Counted from the first letter of the stretch, positions 29,489-39,092 are shown. The stretch: DNA of 64,000 bases from Rhizobium sp. GN54 (GCF_021026345.1 NZ_JAJNCZ010000003.1:310001-374000); one strand, 5' to 3'. The notes: generated from the sequence alone by a model not told the origin. A program made the numbers and translations.

Positions 29489-30772
29489 TCAGATGCGCGC
29501 CTGCACCAGATGCGCGAGCTGTGCCCCGACCTCGTAATAGCCTTCGCGGATCGGTCGGAAGGACTGCGCCATCGGCTCGGTGACCGGCAACGGCAGGTCG
29601 CCCTCGACGATCTCGCCGGCGATATGGCGCGCCAGCACCTTGCCGAACACCGTTCCGGGCGCAATGCCGCGGCCGTTATAACCGGAAAAGCCGATAACGT
29701 TGTCCGCCAGCCGGTGGAAGCGCGGCAGGTTGTCGACCGTCATTCCGATCATCCCGTACCATTCGGCCTCGAACTCGACGCCGCCAATCTCGGGAAACAG
29801 CTTCTTCAGCGATCGCCGGGCCCAGGCCCTGTGGATCGCGGCCCCGGTCCCGCGCAGCGCGCCGACGCTGCCGAAGACGAGGCGGCCGCGCCTGTCGAAG
29901 CGGAACGAGGACAGGATTTCCGCCGTGTCCCACGCCCCCTCCCGACCGGGCAGGATTTTCTTCTGCAGGTCCGGCGACAGCGGCTTCGTGGCGAAATTGA
30001 AATAGGGCAGGTGGACGAGTTCGGCGCGCACCTCTGCCCAGGGCGCAACCGTATAGGCATTGGTGGCGACGACCACCCAGTCCGCCGACACCGAGCCCCG
30101 CTCGGTCCTGACCGTCCACTGCTTGCCCGTCCGCTCGGCGCCGACGACGGGGCTCGCGGTATGGACCTGCACGCCCGCGGCGATCGCCGCCTTCGCCAGT
30201 CCGCGCACATAGGCGAGCGGCTGGATCGTGCCGGCGCGCCTGTCGAGCAGGGCGCCGGCATAGGCGTCGGTGCCGACCCGCCGCGCCGTCTCGGCGGCAT
30301 CGAGCAGCGTCACCGGCGCGCCACGGCGCCCCCATTGCTCGGCGCGCGTTTCGAGTTCCTCCAGCCCGGACCTGCCGACCGCGCAATGCAGCGTGCCGGC
30401 CGGATTGATCTCGCAATCGATCGCATGCTTTTCGACCAGCTCGAAGACGAGCTTCGGCGCATTGCCGAGCAGGTCGAGCAGGCGGTCGCCGTAGAGCTGT
30501 CCCAGCACACCCGGCAACTCGTCCGGCATGGTCCACATGCCGGCATTGACAAGGCCGACATTGCGACCCGACCCGCCGAAGCCGATCTCCTTGCCTTCCA
30601 GCAGCACCACGCGGCTTCCGCGCTCGGCCAGATGCAGCGCTGCGGAAAAGCCGGTGAAGCCGCCGCCGACGACCACCACGTCAGCCTCGGCCGGGCCGGC
30701 AAGGGCTTGGGTCTCAGGTGCGGGCGGGGCGGTCAGCTCCCAGAGGCCGTGGGAGCGGGGATCGTTCTGCAT
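29489..30772 (-). CDS. FAD-dependent amine/amino-acid oxidoreductase (candidate pipecolate oxidase)
   Basis: A 427-residue DAO-superfamily flavoprotein: dinucleotide-binding VVVVGGGFTGFSAALHLAERG at ~31-51, GFGGSGRNVGLVNAG (FAD contact), and a C-terminal FAD motif VIGFSGYNGRGIAPGTVFGKV. Relatives include PuuB/OrdL and the L-pipecolate oxidase AmaA. Because a set of lysine/aminoadipate catabolic genes follows across the LysR gene, oxidation of L-pipecolate to piperideine-6-carboxylate is my preferred guess; gamma-glutamylputrescine or another cyclic imino acid remains possible. The start is ATG 30772. It lies 132 bases downstream of, and on the same strand as, the LysR gene. Confidence 0.8.
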   Translation of the reverse strand: MQNDPRSHGLWELTAPPAPETQALAGPAEADVVVVGGGFTGFSAALHLAERGSRVVLLEGKEIGFGGSGRNVGLVNAGMWTMPDELPGVLGQLYGDRLLDLLGNAPKLVFELVEKHAIDCEINPAGTLHCAVGRSGLEELETRAEQWGRRGAPVTLLDAAETARRVGTDAYAGALLDRRAGTIQPLAYVRGLAKAAIAAGVQVHTASPVVGAERTGKQWTVRTERGSVSADWVVVATNAYTVAPWAEVRAELVHLPYFNFATKPLSPDLQKKILPGREGAWDTAEILSSFRFDRRGRLVFGSVGALRGTGAAIHRAWARRSLKKLFPEIGGVEFEAEWYGMIGMTVDNLPRFHRLADNVIGFSGYNGRGIAPGTVFGKVLARHIAGEIVEGDLPLPVTEPMAQSFRPIREGYYEVGAQLAHLVQARI

Positions 30773-30904
30773 CGGGTTTCTTCTTCAGTCTGCGTGAAAG
30801 CCATGTCCGGATGGCGCCACATTCCGCCATCGCCTGCAAGGAGGAAAGTGCTGTTTCGGCACCGGGTCATTCTCGACGCGAATGAGCCGGCCACGGCCGA
30901 CGCC

Positions 30905-31798
30905 TCAATTGACCTGCGTCCCGATCCAGGCCCGGAAGGCCTGGCTCAGCGAGTTTTCCAGCTTCCCTTCCGGCACGACGAGATAATAGCTGTTGTCGGT
31001 CTGCATCGGCCGGTCGAAGACGACGGCAAGACGCCCGCTGGCCAGCTCCTGCTCGATCAGGTAGCGCGGCAGCAGCGCGAAGCCGAGACCTGCGACCGCC
31101 GCCTCGATTACCATCGAGAACTGGTCGAAGCGGTGGCCGCGATAGGCCGTCTCGGTTGCCCCGCCATTGATCTCGAACCATTGCGCCCAGAGCTTCGGCC
31201 GGGTCGCCAGGTGCATCAGCGGCGCGCGCTCCAGATCCTTGGGCTCATCGAGTTGCCACTGCCGCAGAAGCTCGGGGCTCGCCGCCGGCAGGATCACCTC
31301 GCTGCAGAGATAGGAGCAACTGGCGCGCGCCCATACCGGCTGGCCGTAGTGGATGGCGAGATCGAAGCTCTCCTCGTCGAAATCGAAGGGGGCGGAGCGC
31401 GAGGCGACGTTGATCACCGTGCCCGGATATCGGTCCAGGAAGGCCGGCAGGCGCGGCGTCAGCCAGCGGCTGCCGAAGGTCGGCAGCGTGGCGATCGTCA
31501 GGCTGTGGTCGGAGCGCGCCGCCGACATGGCGCGCAGCATGGTCTCTTCCGTCTGGTGCAGGAGCTTGCGCACCTCCGGCAGGAACCGGCGGCCGTCCTC
31601 CGAAAGCACGACGCGCTGACGCACGCGCTCGAACAGAAGCACGCCAAGTTGCTCCTCGAGATCCTTGATCTGGCGGCTGACGGCGCTCTGGGTGAGGTTC
31701 AGCTCGTTGGCGGCCTGGGTGAAGCTGCCATGGCGCGCAGCGCATTCGAACGCCTGCAGCGTGGTCACGTCGGGGATCAGCCTGCGGCTCAACTTCAT
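30905..31798 (-). CDS. LysR-family regulator of the adjacent amino-acid catabolic genes
   Basis: A 297-residue LysR protein of the GcvA-like subgroup: helix-turn-helix LQAFECAARHGSFTQAANEL / LTQSAVSRQIKDLEEQLG at ~14-54, effector domain from ~95 (HSLTIATLPTFGSRWLTPRL). It is divergent from the hglS-type gene (172 bases between them) and upstream of the FAD oxidase on its own strand, so it is placed to control both arms of the lysine/pipecolate cluster. ATG 31798 starts MKLSRRLIPDVTTLQ. Confidence 0.85.
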   Translation of the reverse strand: MKLSRRLIPDVTTLQAFECAARHGSFTQAANELNLTQSAVSRQIKDLEEQLGVLLFERVRQRVVLSEDGRRFLPEVRKLLHQTEETMLRAMSAARSDHSLTIATLPTFGSRWLTPRLPAFLDRYPGTVINVASRSAPFDFDEESFDLAIHYGQPVWARASCSYLCSEVILPAASPELLRQWQLDEPKDLERAPLMHLATRPKLWAQWFEINGGATETAYRGHRFDQFSMVIEAAVAGLGFALLPRYLIEQELASGRLAVVFDRPMQTDNSYYLVVPEGKLENSLSQAFRAWIGTQVN

Positions 31799-31970
31799 TC
31801 GGCTCTCGCATCAACCTGTTCAGAACACGCGCGATCAATCGGCATTCCGATCCGTTATGATCCGTTTTGAGAATGATCGGGGCCCTTGCCCCTTGTAGAG
31901 CAATTCCGGGAAAAGTGTGAAGCGGTTTTCCGCCGGGGATAGCGCGTTATCAAGACGGGACAGGCCGCCC

Positions 31971-33380
31971 ATGAAAGATCGATCCCACGTATCCGCCGAC
32001 GCGATCCGCTCGGATTTCTCCGCCGCCATGTCGGCCATGTATCGCGACGAGGTGCCGGCCTACGGCACGCTGATGGCGCTCGTGGCCCGCGTCAACGGCG
32101 AGACGCTCGCAGCCGACCCGCAGCTTCGAGGCCGGCTGGAAGCCACCGATTCGCTGGAGCGCATCTCGCAGGAGCGCCACGGCGCGATCCGTCTCGGGAC
32201 GGCGGAAGAACTCTCGATGATGCGCCGCGTCTTTTCGGTGATGGGCATGTATCCGGTCGGCTACTACGATCTGTCGACCGCAGGCGTTCCGGTCCATTCC
32301 ACCGCCTTCCGGCCGGTCGGCGACGCGGCCCTGAAGCGCAACCCCTTCCGTGTCTTCACCTCGCTGCTCCGCCTCGACCTGGTCGCCGACGTGGCGTTGC
32401 GCAACGAAGCCGCAAAGGTCCTGGCGGCCCGGAAAATCTTCACCGACCGCGCCATCGAGCTGGTCGACAAGGCGGAGCGCGACGGCGGCCTCGACGCCGC
32501 CGATGCGAAGGCCTTCGTCGGCGAGGTGCTGGAAACCTTCCGCTGGCACGACCGGGCGATCGTCGGCGCCGGCATGTACCGGCGCCTGCACGACGCCCAC
32601 CGCCTGATCGCCGACGTCGTCTCTTTCAGGGGCCCGCACATCAATCACCTGACGCCGCGCACGCTCGACATCGACCGGGTGCAGGCGCTGATGCCGGAAG
32701 AAGGCATCGCGCCCAAGGCCGTCGTCGAGGGTCCGCCGACCCGCAAGTGCGCGATCCTCCTGCGCCAGACCTCGTTCAAGGCGTTGGAGGAACCGGTCTC
32801 CTTCATCGGCGAGGACGGCGCGTGGAAGACCGGATCGCACACCGCCCGCTTCGGCGAGATCGAGCAGCGCGGCATCGCGCTGACGCCGAAGGGCCGCGCC
32901 CTCTACGACAGGCTCCTGGGCGACACCCGTGCCATCGCCCGCCCCGCCGCCGACGGCTCCAACGCCGCTGAATACGAGGCAGCGCTCACAGAAGTCTTCG
33001 CCGCCTTCCCCGACGACTGGAACGAGATCCGCAAGGCCGGCCTCGGCTACTTCGCCTATTCGCTGACGGAGAAAGGGCGCACCGCCAAGGCCTCCGGCCG
33101 GCACCCCGGCGGGGACATCGAGGCGCTGATCGCTTCCGGCCATGTCCAGTTCGATCCGATCGTCTACGAGGACTTCCTGCCCGTCTCCGCCGCCGGCATC
33201 TTCCAGTCCAACCTCGGCGACGACGCCGCGCAGGAATTCGCCGCCAGCCCCAACCAGGTGATGTTCGAGCGCGACCTCGGTGTGGCCGTGCTCGACGAAT
33301 TCGCCCACTATGCGGGCATCGAAAAGGCCTCTATGGAAGAGTGCCTCGGCATGGCCAGCATGGCGGACGCCGCGGAGTGA
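31971..33380 (+). CDS. hglS: 2-oxoadipate dioxygenase/decarboxylase (DUF1338, HglS type)
   Basis: A 469-residue DUF1338 (VOC-superfamily) protein. HglS converts 2-oxoadipate and O2 to D-2-hydroxyglutarate and CO2 with a mononuclear Fe(II). With the start at ATG 31971, the residues described for Pseudomonas putida HglS fall at the same or nearly the same positions: His70 and Arg74 (RHGAIRLG), His226 (INHLTPRTLD), and a Glu at 296 (ARFGEIEQRG; Glu294 in P. putida). This supports both function and start. The flavoprotein that would oxidise D-2-hydroxyglutarate follows 10 bases downstream, then the semialdehyde dehydrogenase and an aminotransferase. Probably controlled by the divergent LysR gene. 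Confidence 0.9.
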   Translation: MKDRSHVSADAIRSDFSAAMSAMYRDEVPAYGTLMALVARVNGETLAADPQLRGRLEATDSLERISQERHGAIRLGTAEELSMMRRVFSVMGMYPVGYYDLSTAGVPVHSTAFRPVGDAALKRNPFRVFTSLLRLDLVADVALRNEAAKVLAARKIFTDRAIELVDKAERDGGLDAADAKAFVGEVLETFRWHDRAIVGAGMYRRLHDAHRLIADVVSFRGPHINHLTPRTLDIDRVQALMPEEGIAPKAVVEGPPTRKCAILLRQTSFKALEEPVSFIGEDGAWKTGSHTARFGEIEQRGIALTPKGRALYDRLLGDTRAIARPAADGSNAAEYEAALTEVFAAFPDDWNEIRKAGLGYFAYSLTEKGRTAKASGRHPGGDIEALIASGHVQFDPIVYEDFLPVSAAGIFQSNLGDDAAQEFAASPNQVMFERDLGVAVLDEFAHYAGIEKASMEECLGMASMADAAE

Positions 33381-33390
33381 CGGTCGGCCG

Positions 33391-34809
33391 ATGATCGAAA
33401 GCAAGCATATCGAGGCGCTGGGGCAGATGCTCGGCGGGAAGGGACTTCTCACCGGCCCCGCCGACATGGCCGCCTACGAGACCGGCGCGCGCTACGACAA
33501 GGGCAGCGCCGCCTTCGTCGCCCGTCCTGCCTCGACCGCCGAGACCTCCGCCGTCGTTTCCTATTGCGTGAAGAACGGCATCGCGCTGGTGCCGCAGTCC
33601 GGCAACACCGGCCTCGTCTCCGGCTCGACCCCCGACGCAACCGGCAGCCAGGGCATCCTCAGCCTCGATCGCCTGGCCGCTCCCTTCGATCTCGACCGGA
33701 TCAACCGGACGGTTTCGGCCGGAGCGGGCCTTCGCCTTTCCGAGGTCAACCGGCGCCTGGAAGAGGCCGGCCTGTTCTTTTCGATCGACCTCGGCGCCGA
33801 TCCCCGCCTCGGCGGCATGATCGCAACCAATACCGGCGGCTCGCGCTTCCTGCGCTACGGCGACGTTCGTCGCAACGTGCTGGGGCTGACGGTGGTTCTC
33901 GCCGACGCGGCCGGCACCGTGCTCGAACTCGGCTCCGGCCTGCGCAAAAACAATACCGGCGTCGACTGGAAGCAGCTCTTCATCGGCACCTCAGGCGCCT
34001 TCGGCATCGTCACCGAATGCGTGCTGAACCTCGAGCCCCTGCCGCGCCAGACCGCCACCGCCTTCCTCGTACCGTCCGCGCCGGACCGCGTGCCGGATCT
34101 GCTGGTGGCCATGGAAGACGCGCTCGGCAGCTACCTCTCCGCCTTCGAGGGCATGTCGAAAAACGCCGTGTCCGCCGCGCTCGCCCATGTGCCCGCGCTG
34201 CGCAACCCCTTCCAGGGCGGCCTCGTCCCGGACTTCGTCATTCTGGCCGAGATCTCCCGTACCTCGCCACCGCGCGAGGGCGAGCAGCCGCTCGACGCCG
34301 TGCTCGAAGACGTGCTGGCCGGCATCTGGGAGCGCGAGGACGCGCCGCTCGCCGATGCCTTCGTCGGCCCGCCGCACGAGATGTGGGCGCTGCGCCATGC
34401 GCTGTCGGAAGGCGTGAAGCATAGCGGGCGATTGATCGCCTTCGATCTTTCCTTCCGCCGGGGTGATATCATGCGCTTCCTCGCCCATATGAAGGCGGAG
34501 ATGCCGGCGCGGTTCGACGGCGTCACGATCTGCGACTTCGGCCATATCGGCGACGGCGGTGTGCACTTCAACCTCGTCGTCCCCGCCGACGACCAGCGCC
34601 TTGCCGGTCCCGGCTTCGAGGCGGCGTTGCGCGAATGGGTGTTCAAGGTCGCCGTCGAGGATTTTGGCGGAAGCTACAGTGCCGAACATGCGATCGGCCG
34701 CAAGAACCGGGTCTTCTACGACCGATATACGCCGGGCGAGATCCGCCGGCTGGCTGCGGGGCTGAAGGCGCTCACCTCGCCCGGCCCGCTCGGCAGCGTC
34801 ACCTTCTGA
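33391..34809 (+). CDS. FAD-binding oxidoreductase (probable D-2-hydroxyglutarate dehydrogenase)
   Basis: A 472-residue flavoprotein of the GlcD/D2HGDH group (VAO-type FAD fold). The FAD/pyrophosphate motifs are PQSGNTGLVSGSTPD (~68-82) and LGGMIATNTGGSRFLRYGD (~135-153); C-terminal substrate-domain motifs are CDFGHIGDGGVHFNLV and YSAEHAIGRKN. The family oxidises D-2-hydroxy acids. Directly after hglS, the natural substrate is D-2-hydroxyglutarate, giving 2-oxoglutarate. ATG 33391 follows the hglS stop by ten bases, indicating one operon. Confidence 0.87.
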   Translation: MIESKHIEALGQMLGGKGLLTGPADMAAYETGARYDKGSAAFVARPASTAETSAVVSYCVKNGIALVPQSGNTGLVSGSTPDATGSQGILSLDRLAAPFDLDRINRTVSAGAGLRLSEVNRRLEEAGLFFSIDLGADPRLGGMIATNTGGSRFLRYGDVRRNVLGLTVVLADAAGTVLELGSGLRKNNTGVDWKQLFIGTSGAFGIVTECVLNLEPLPRQTATAFLVPSAPDRVPDLLVAMEDALGSYLSAFEGMSKNAVSAALAHVPALRNPFQGGLVPDFVILAEISRTSPPREGEQPLDAVLEDVLAGIWEREDAPLADAFVGPPHEMWALRHALSEGVKHSGRLIAFDLSFRRGDIMRFLAHMKAEMPARFDGVTICDFGHIGDGGVHFNLVVPADDQRLAGPGFEAALREWVFKVAVEDFGGSYSAEHAIGRKNRVFYDRYTPGEIRRLAAGLKALTSPGPLGSVTF

Positions 34810-34862
34810 GAGAAACGGCGGCCCGCCGCCTGCAAGACACAGTGAAAACGGAGAACAGGACG

Positions 34863-36386
34863 ATGACCAAGGTCGATGTAAAACAGGAAACCGCGAAGCT
34901 TCTCGACAAGCTCGGCGTGCCGGCGTCCGCCTGGCAGAACGGCGACATGGCCTCCTTCAGCCCGGTTTCGGGCGAAGAGATCGCCAGGCTCAAGACCCAT
35001 TCCGCAGCCGACGCCGCCAAGGCGATCGACGCCGCTCACGAAGCCTTCAGGGCCTGGCGCCTCGTGCCGGCGCCCAAGCGCGGCGAACTCGTCCGCCTGC
35101 TCGGCGAGGAACTGCGCGCCGCCAAGGCCGATCTCGGCCGCATCGTCTCCATCGAGGCCGGCAAGATCACCTCCGAAGGCCTCGGCGAAGTGCAGGAAAT
35201 GATCGACATCTGCGATTTCGCCGTCGGCCTGTCCCGCCAGCTCTACGGCCTGACGATCGCCACCGAGCGCCCCGGCCACCGCATGATGGAAACCTGGCAT
35301 CCGCTCGGCGTCGTCGGCATCATCTCCGCCTTCAACTTCCCCGTCGCCGTCTGGTCGTGGAACGCGGCACTTGCGCTCGTCTGCGGCAACCCGGTCGTCT
35401 GGAAGCCGTCCGAGAAGACCCCGCTCACCGCCCTTGCCAGCCAGGCGATCCTCGAGCGCGCCATCGCCCGCTTCGGCGATGCGCCGAAGAACCTCTCGCA
35501 GGTGCTGATCGGCGACCGCGCCACCGGCGAGGCCCTCGTCGACAATCCGAAGGTCGCGCTCGTCTCCGCCACCGGCTCCACCCGCATGGGCAAGGAAGTC
35601 GGCCCGCGCCTGGCAAAACGCTTCGCCCGCTCGATCCTCGAGCTTGGCGGCAACAATGCCGGCATCGTCTGCCCCACCGCCGACCTCGACATGGCGCTCA
35701 GGGCCATCGCCTTCGGCGCCATGGGCACCGCCGGCCAGCGCTGCACCACGCTCCGCCGCCTGTTCGTCCACGACAGCGTCTACGACCAGCTCGTCCCGCG
35801 CCTGAAGAAGGCCTATGAGAGCGTTTCCGTCGGCAACCCGCTGGAAACCTCCGCCCTTGTCGGCCCGCTGGTCGACAGGCAGGCCTTCGACAACATGCAG
35901 AAGGCGCTGGAGGCTGCAAAAGCCGAAGGCGGCAAGGTTACCGGCGGCCATCGCGTCACCGACGCCGGCAAGGACACCGCCTACTACGTCAAGCCGGCGA
36001 TCGTCGAAATGCCGAAGCAGGCAGGCCCCGTGCTCGAAGAGACGTTCGCGCCGATCCTCTACGTCATGAAGTATTCCGACTTCGACAAGGCGCTGGACGA
36101 CCACAACGCCGTCGCAGCCGGCCTCTCCTCGTCGATCTTCACGCTGGACATGCAGGAATCCGAGCGTTTCCTGTCCGCCGACGGTTCCGATTGCGGCATC
36201 GCCAACGTCAACATCGGCACCTCCGGTGCGGAGATCGGCGGCGCGTTCGGCGGCGAGAAGGAAACCGGCGGCGGCCGCGAATCCGGCTCGGACGCCTGGA
36301 AGGCCTACATGCGCCGCGCCACCAACACGGTGAACTACTCCAAGGCCCTGCCGCTGGCCCAGGGCGTCTCCTTCGACATCGAATAG
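34863..36386 (+). CDS. amaB: L-aminoadipate-semialdehyde dehydrogenase (ALDH7/AmaB type)
   Basis: A 507-residue aldehyde dehydrogenase. Motifs: GIISAFNFPVAVWSWNAALAL (~143), NAD contacts in VWKPSEKTPLTA, the catalytic Glu in LELGGNNAGIV and the catalytic Cys in GTAGQRCTTLRRL (~285-297). The extended GGNNA/GQRCTTLRR signature is that of the ALDH7 (antiquitin/AmaB/PcD) family, which oxidises aminoadipate semialdehyde to 2-aminoadipate in lysine breakdown. ATG 34863 has AGGA upstream. It lies between the D-2-hydroxyglutarate dehydrogenase-like gene and an aminotransferase, fitting that pathway. Confidence 0.88.
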   Translation: MTKVDVKQETAKLLDKLGVPASAWQNGDMASFSPVSGEEIARLKTHSAADAAKAIDAAHEAFRAWRLVPAPKRGELVRLLGEELRAAKADLGRIVSIEAGKITSEGLGEVQEMIDICDFAVGLSRQLYGLTIATERPGHRMMETWHPLGVVGIISAFNFPVAVWSWNAALALVCGNPVVWKPSEKTPLTALASQAILERAIARFGDAPKNLSQVLIGDRATGEALVDNPKVALVSATGSTRMGKEVGPRLAKRFARSILELGGNNAGIVCPTADLDMALRAIAFGAMGTAGQRCTTLRRLFVHDSVYDQLVPRLKKAYESVSVGNPLETSALVGPLVDRQAFDNMQKALEAAKAEGGKVTGGHRVTDAGKDTAYYVKPAIVEMPKQAGPVLEETFAPILYVMKYSDFDKALDDHNAVAAGLSSSIFTLDMQESERFLSADGSDCGIANVNIGTSGAEIGGAFGGEKETGGGRESGSDAWKAYMRRATNTVNYSKALPLAQGVSFDIE

Positions 36387-36404
36387 GCAGCGAAGGAAGC
36401 GTCC

Positions 36405-37637
36405 ATGACCATGGCAACCAAGATCGAGGAGGCGGGCTTCAGGCCCGCCTCGCGGATCGCCGCGATCGGCGTCTCGAAGATCCTGCAGATCGGCGCCCGC
36501 GCCAATCAGATGAAGCGCGAGGGCCATCCCGTCATCATCCTCGGCGCCGGCGAGCCGGATTTCGACACGCCGGACAACGTCAAGCAAGCGGCCAAGGCCG
36601 CGATCGACCGCGGCGAGACGAAGTACACCGCCCTCGACGGCACGCCGGAACTGAAGAAGGCGATCGCGGAAAAATTCCGCCGCGAGAACGGCGTCGACTA
36701 TGCGCCAGACGAGATCACCGTCGCCACCGGCGCCAAGCAGATCCTGTTCAACGCCTTCATGGCGAGCATCGATCCGGGCGACGAGGTGAACATCCCGACG
36801 CCCTACTGGACCTCCTATTCCGACATCGTCGAGATCTGCGGCGGCGTGCCGGTGCTGATCCCCTGCGACGCGTCCGCCGGCTTCCGGCTGAAGGCGGAGC
36901 AGCTGGAAGGCGCGATCACGCCGCGGACGCGCTGGGTGCTCCTGAACTCGCCTTCGAACCCGTCCGGCGCAGCCTATGGCGAGGCCGACTACCGCCCGCT
37001 GCTGGAGGTGTTGCTGCGCCACCCGCATGTCTGGCTGATGGTCGACGACATGTACGAGCACATCGTCTATGACGACTTCCGCTTTGTCACCCCAGCCGCG
37101 ATCGAGCCGCGACTGAAGGATCGCACGCTGACGATCAACGGCGTGTCGAAGGCCTATGCCATGACCGGCTGGCGGATCGGCTATGCAGGCGGCCCCAGGG
37201 CGCTGATCAAGGCGATGGCGGTGATCCAGAGCCAGGCGACCTCCTGCCCCTCCTCCGTCAGCCAAGCAGCCTCCGTCGAGGCGCTGAACGGGCCGCAGGG
37301 CTTTCTCAAGGAGCGGCAGGAGAGCTTCCGGCAGCGCCGCGACCTCGTCGTCACAGCCCTGAACGCCATCCCCGGCATCGACTGCCGCACGCCCGAAGGC
37401 GCCTTCTACACATTTGCCGGGTGTGCCGGCCTGATCGGCCGGAAGACGCCGGCAGGCAGGACGATCGAAACCGACGCCGATTTCACCGACTACCTTCTGG
37501 ACGTCGCCCACGTCGCCGTCGTCCCCGGCTCCGCCTTCGGCCTCTCACCCTACTTCCGCATTTCCTATGCCACGTCGGAGACGGAACTGAAGGAAGCGTT
37601 GAGGCGGATTGCGGAAGCGTGCGCAAGGCTTGGCTGA
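36405..37637 (+). CDS. class I aminotransferase (likely 2-aminoadipate or aspartate type)
   Basis: A 410-residue PLP enzyme of the AatA-like subgroup: GAGEPDFDTPDNVKQAAK (~44), YTALDGTPELKKAI, LNSPSNPSGAAYG, PLP lysine in INGVSKAYAMTGWRIGY (~246), and the carboxylate-binding Arg in YFRISYA near the end. In this operon the missing step is transamination of 2-aminoadipate to 2-oxoadipate, so that is the inferred reaction; aspartate/prephenate transamination is the usual label for the subgroup. The start is ATG 36405, or the ATG two codons later. Confidence 0.87.
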   Translation: MTMATKIEEAGFRPASRIAAIGVSKILQIGARANQMKREGHPVIILGAGEPDFDTPDNVKQAAKAAIDRGETKYTALDGTPELKKAIAEKFRRENGVDYAPDEITVATGAKQILFNAFMASIDPGDEVNIPTPYWTSYSDIVEICGGVPVLIPCDASAGFRLKAEQLEGAITPRTRWVLLNSPSNPSGAAYGEADYRPLLEVLLRHPHVWLMVDDMYEHIVYDDFRFVTPAAIEPRLKDRTLTINGVSKAYAMTGWRIGYAGGPRALIKAMAVIQSQATSCPSSVSQAASVEALNGPQGFLKERQESFRQRRDLVVTALNAIPGIDCRTPEGAFYTFAGCAGLIGRKTPAGRTIETDADFTDYLLDVAHVAVVPGSAFGLSPYFRISYATSETELKEALRRIAEACARLG

Positions 37638-37678
37638 CGAGCCTGCGCGGCTGCATCCGTTGCAGCCGCAGTGTTTCA

Positions 37679-37788
37679 CCCCTCATCCGGCTGCCGCCAC
37701 CTTCTCCCCGTGAACGGGGAGAAGGACGAACGCCGCGCCGTCTCCATTCCCTCTCCCCGCCTGCGGGGAGAGGGTCAGGGTGAGGGGC
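37679..37788. repeat. RIME-like intergenic palindromic element
   Basis: Contains two tight hairpins, CTTCTCCCCG-TGAA-CGGGGAGAAG (37701-37724) and CCTCTCCCCGCCTGCGGGGAGAGG (37750-37773), framed by CCCCTCATCCGG at the left and GGGTGAGGGG at the right. The same CCCCTCATCCG...CACCTTCTCCCC wording occurs at 51507-51688. It resembles the rhizobial intergenic mosaic elements (RIME). It lies between convergent aminotransferase and dehydrogenase genes. Confidence 0.75.
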
Positions 37789-37825
37789 AGTCTTTGTTGG
37801 CGCGTGTCACGACGGTGGGCACGCA

Positions 37826-37858
37826 AAGAGAAAGCGCCCCAGGGGTTTCCCCGGGGCG
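37826..37858 (-). terminator. terminator of the lysine-dehydrogenase-like gene
   Basis: Read on the minus strand: CGCCCCGGGG, AAA loop, CCCCTGGGGCG (one bulged T), then CTTTCTCTTT. It begins 30 bases after the stop codon at 37888. Confidence 0.75.
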
Positions 37859-37887
37859 TCCTGCTTCATCCGGACATTGAGGCGACG

Positions 37888-38991
37888 TTATCCCGCCGCG
37901 CGCGTGCCGTGATGCTCCTGCGCATAATAGTGACCGAAGCGGTTGGCCAGGAACGTGTCGAGCGAGATCTCTTCCTGCTTGACGAAACCCTTTGCCCGCA
38001 ACGAGCCGTCGGCCAGCATGTCGAGCACGGCGCAGATCGAGCCGGCCGTGGTGATCTGGATCGCCGAATGCATGCGGCCGGCGATGACGGCGCTGTAGAT
38101 CTTGTTGGCGTAGGTTTCCTGGATCAGGCGCCCGTCCTTGCGGCCGGAGACGGTGACGAAGACGATGACGACGTCCTGGGTCGTCGCCGGCAGGGCGTTC
38201 TCGAAGATATCCTTCAGCACCTCGCGGCGGTGGCGCAGGCCGAGGTCGTTGAGCAGCGCCTTCATGATCGCCGCATGCCCGGGATAGCGGATCGTCCGGT
38301 AGTTGAGCGTGCGCACCTTGCCCTTCAGCGTCTCGCAGAGCGTTCCAAGGCCGCCCGAGGTGTTGAAGGCCTCGTAGGTGACGCCGTCGAGCGAGAATTC
38401 CTCGCGCTCCTCCAGCGCCGGCACCTCGACGAGCGCGCCCTCGACGATCGCCTCGCACGGCTCGATGTACTCGTTGATGACGCCGTCCGTGCTCCAGGTG
38501 AGATTGTAGTTCAGCGCGTTGGAGGGATATTGCGGCAGGGCGCCGACGCGCATGCGCACGCTCTCCAGCGTGTCGAAATGGCTGGCGAGATCGTTGGCGA
38601 CGATCGAGATGAAGCCGGGCGCCAGTCCGCATTGCGGGATGAAGGCGGTCTTTGCCGTCTCGGCGATGCGCTTGACCTGCCGGGTCGATTCGACGTCTTC
38701 GGTCAGGTCGAGATAGTGGACGCCGGCCGCAGCCGCGGCTTCGGCGATCGCGACCGTCAGGTGGTAGGGCGCAGCGCTGAGCACCGCGAAGCGGCCTTCC
38801 AGCAATGTGACCAGCGCCTTTGCATCGGCGATGTCGACCACGGCGGTGGTGACCGCCTTGTGCTCTTCGATCGACAGGAGCTGCTCGGCGGAACGGTCTA
38901 CCACCGTGACCCGGTAGTCACCGCTGTGCGCCAGCAGGCGCGCAATGGTGGAGCCGATTTTTCCCGCGCCGATGACGACGATTTCTTTCAT
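37888..38991 (-). CDS. saccharopine-dehydrogenase-family enzyme (candidate L-lysine 6-dehydrogenase)
   Basis: A 367-residue NAD(P) enzyme: Rossmann motif MKEIVVIGAGKIGSTIARLL at the N-terminus, YLDLTEDVESTRQVK and QCGLAPGFISIVANDLA typical of the saccharopine dehydrogenase/LysDH fold. Lysine 6-dehydrogenases of this family have about the same length and oxidise L-lysine to allysine, which cyclises to piperideine-6-carboxylate, the substrate pool of the AmaB-type enzyme encoded nearby. That assignment is inference; saccharopine or carboxynorspermidine chemistry is the main alternative. GGGGAAAA precedes ATG 38991. It is divergent from an Lrp-type regulator, and a clear terminator follows. Confidence 0.82.
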   Translation of the reverse strand: MKEIVVIGAGKIGSTIARLLAHSGDYRVTVVDRSAEQLLSIEEHKAVTTAVVDIADAKALVTLLEGRFAVLSAAPYHLTVAIAEAAAAAGVHYLDLTEDVESTRQVKRIAETAKTAFIPQCGLAPGFISIVANDLASHFDTLESVRMRVGALPQYPSNALNYNLTWSTDGVINEYIEPCEAIVEGALVEVPALEEREEFSLDGVTYEAFNTSGGLGTLCETLKGKVRTLNYRTIRYPGHAAIMKALLNDLGLRHRREVLKDIFENALPATTQDVVIVFVTVSGRKDGRLIQETYANKIYSAVIAGRMHSAIQITTAGSICAVLDMLADGSLRAKGFVKQEEISLDTFLANRFGHYYAQEHHGTRAAG

Positions 38992-39092
38992 TTTGTTTTC
39001 CCCGCAGGCTGTAATTTCTCCTTGATTCTGCGCTCGTTCCCTGTCGATTCACAGCTGCGGATAGGGCATAATGCATCATCGATATCGGCAGA

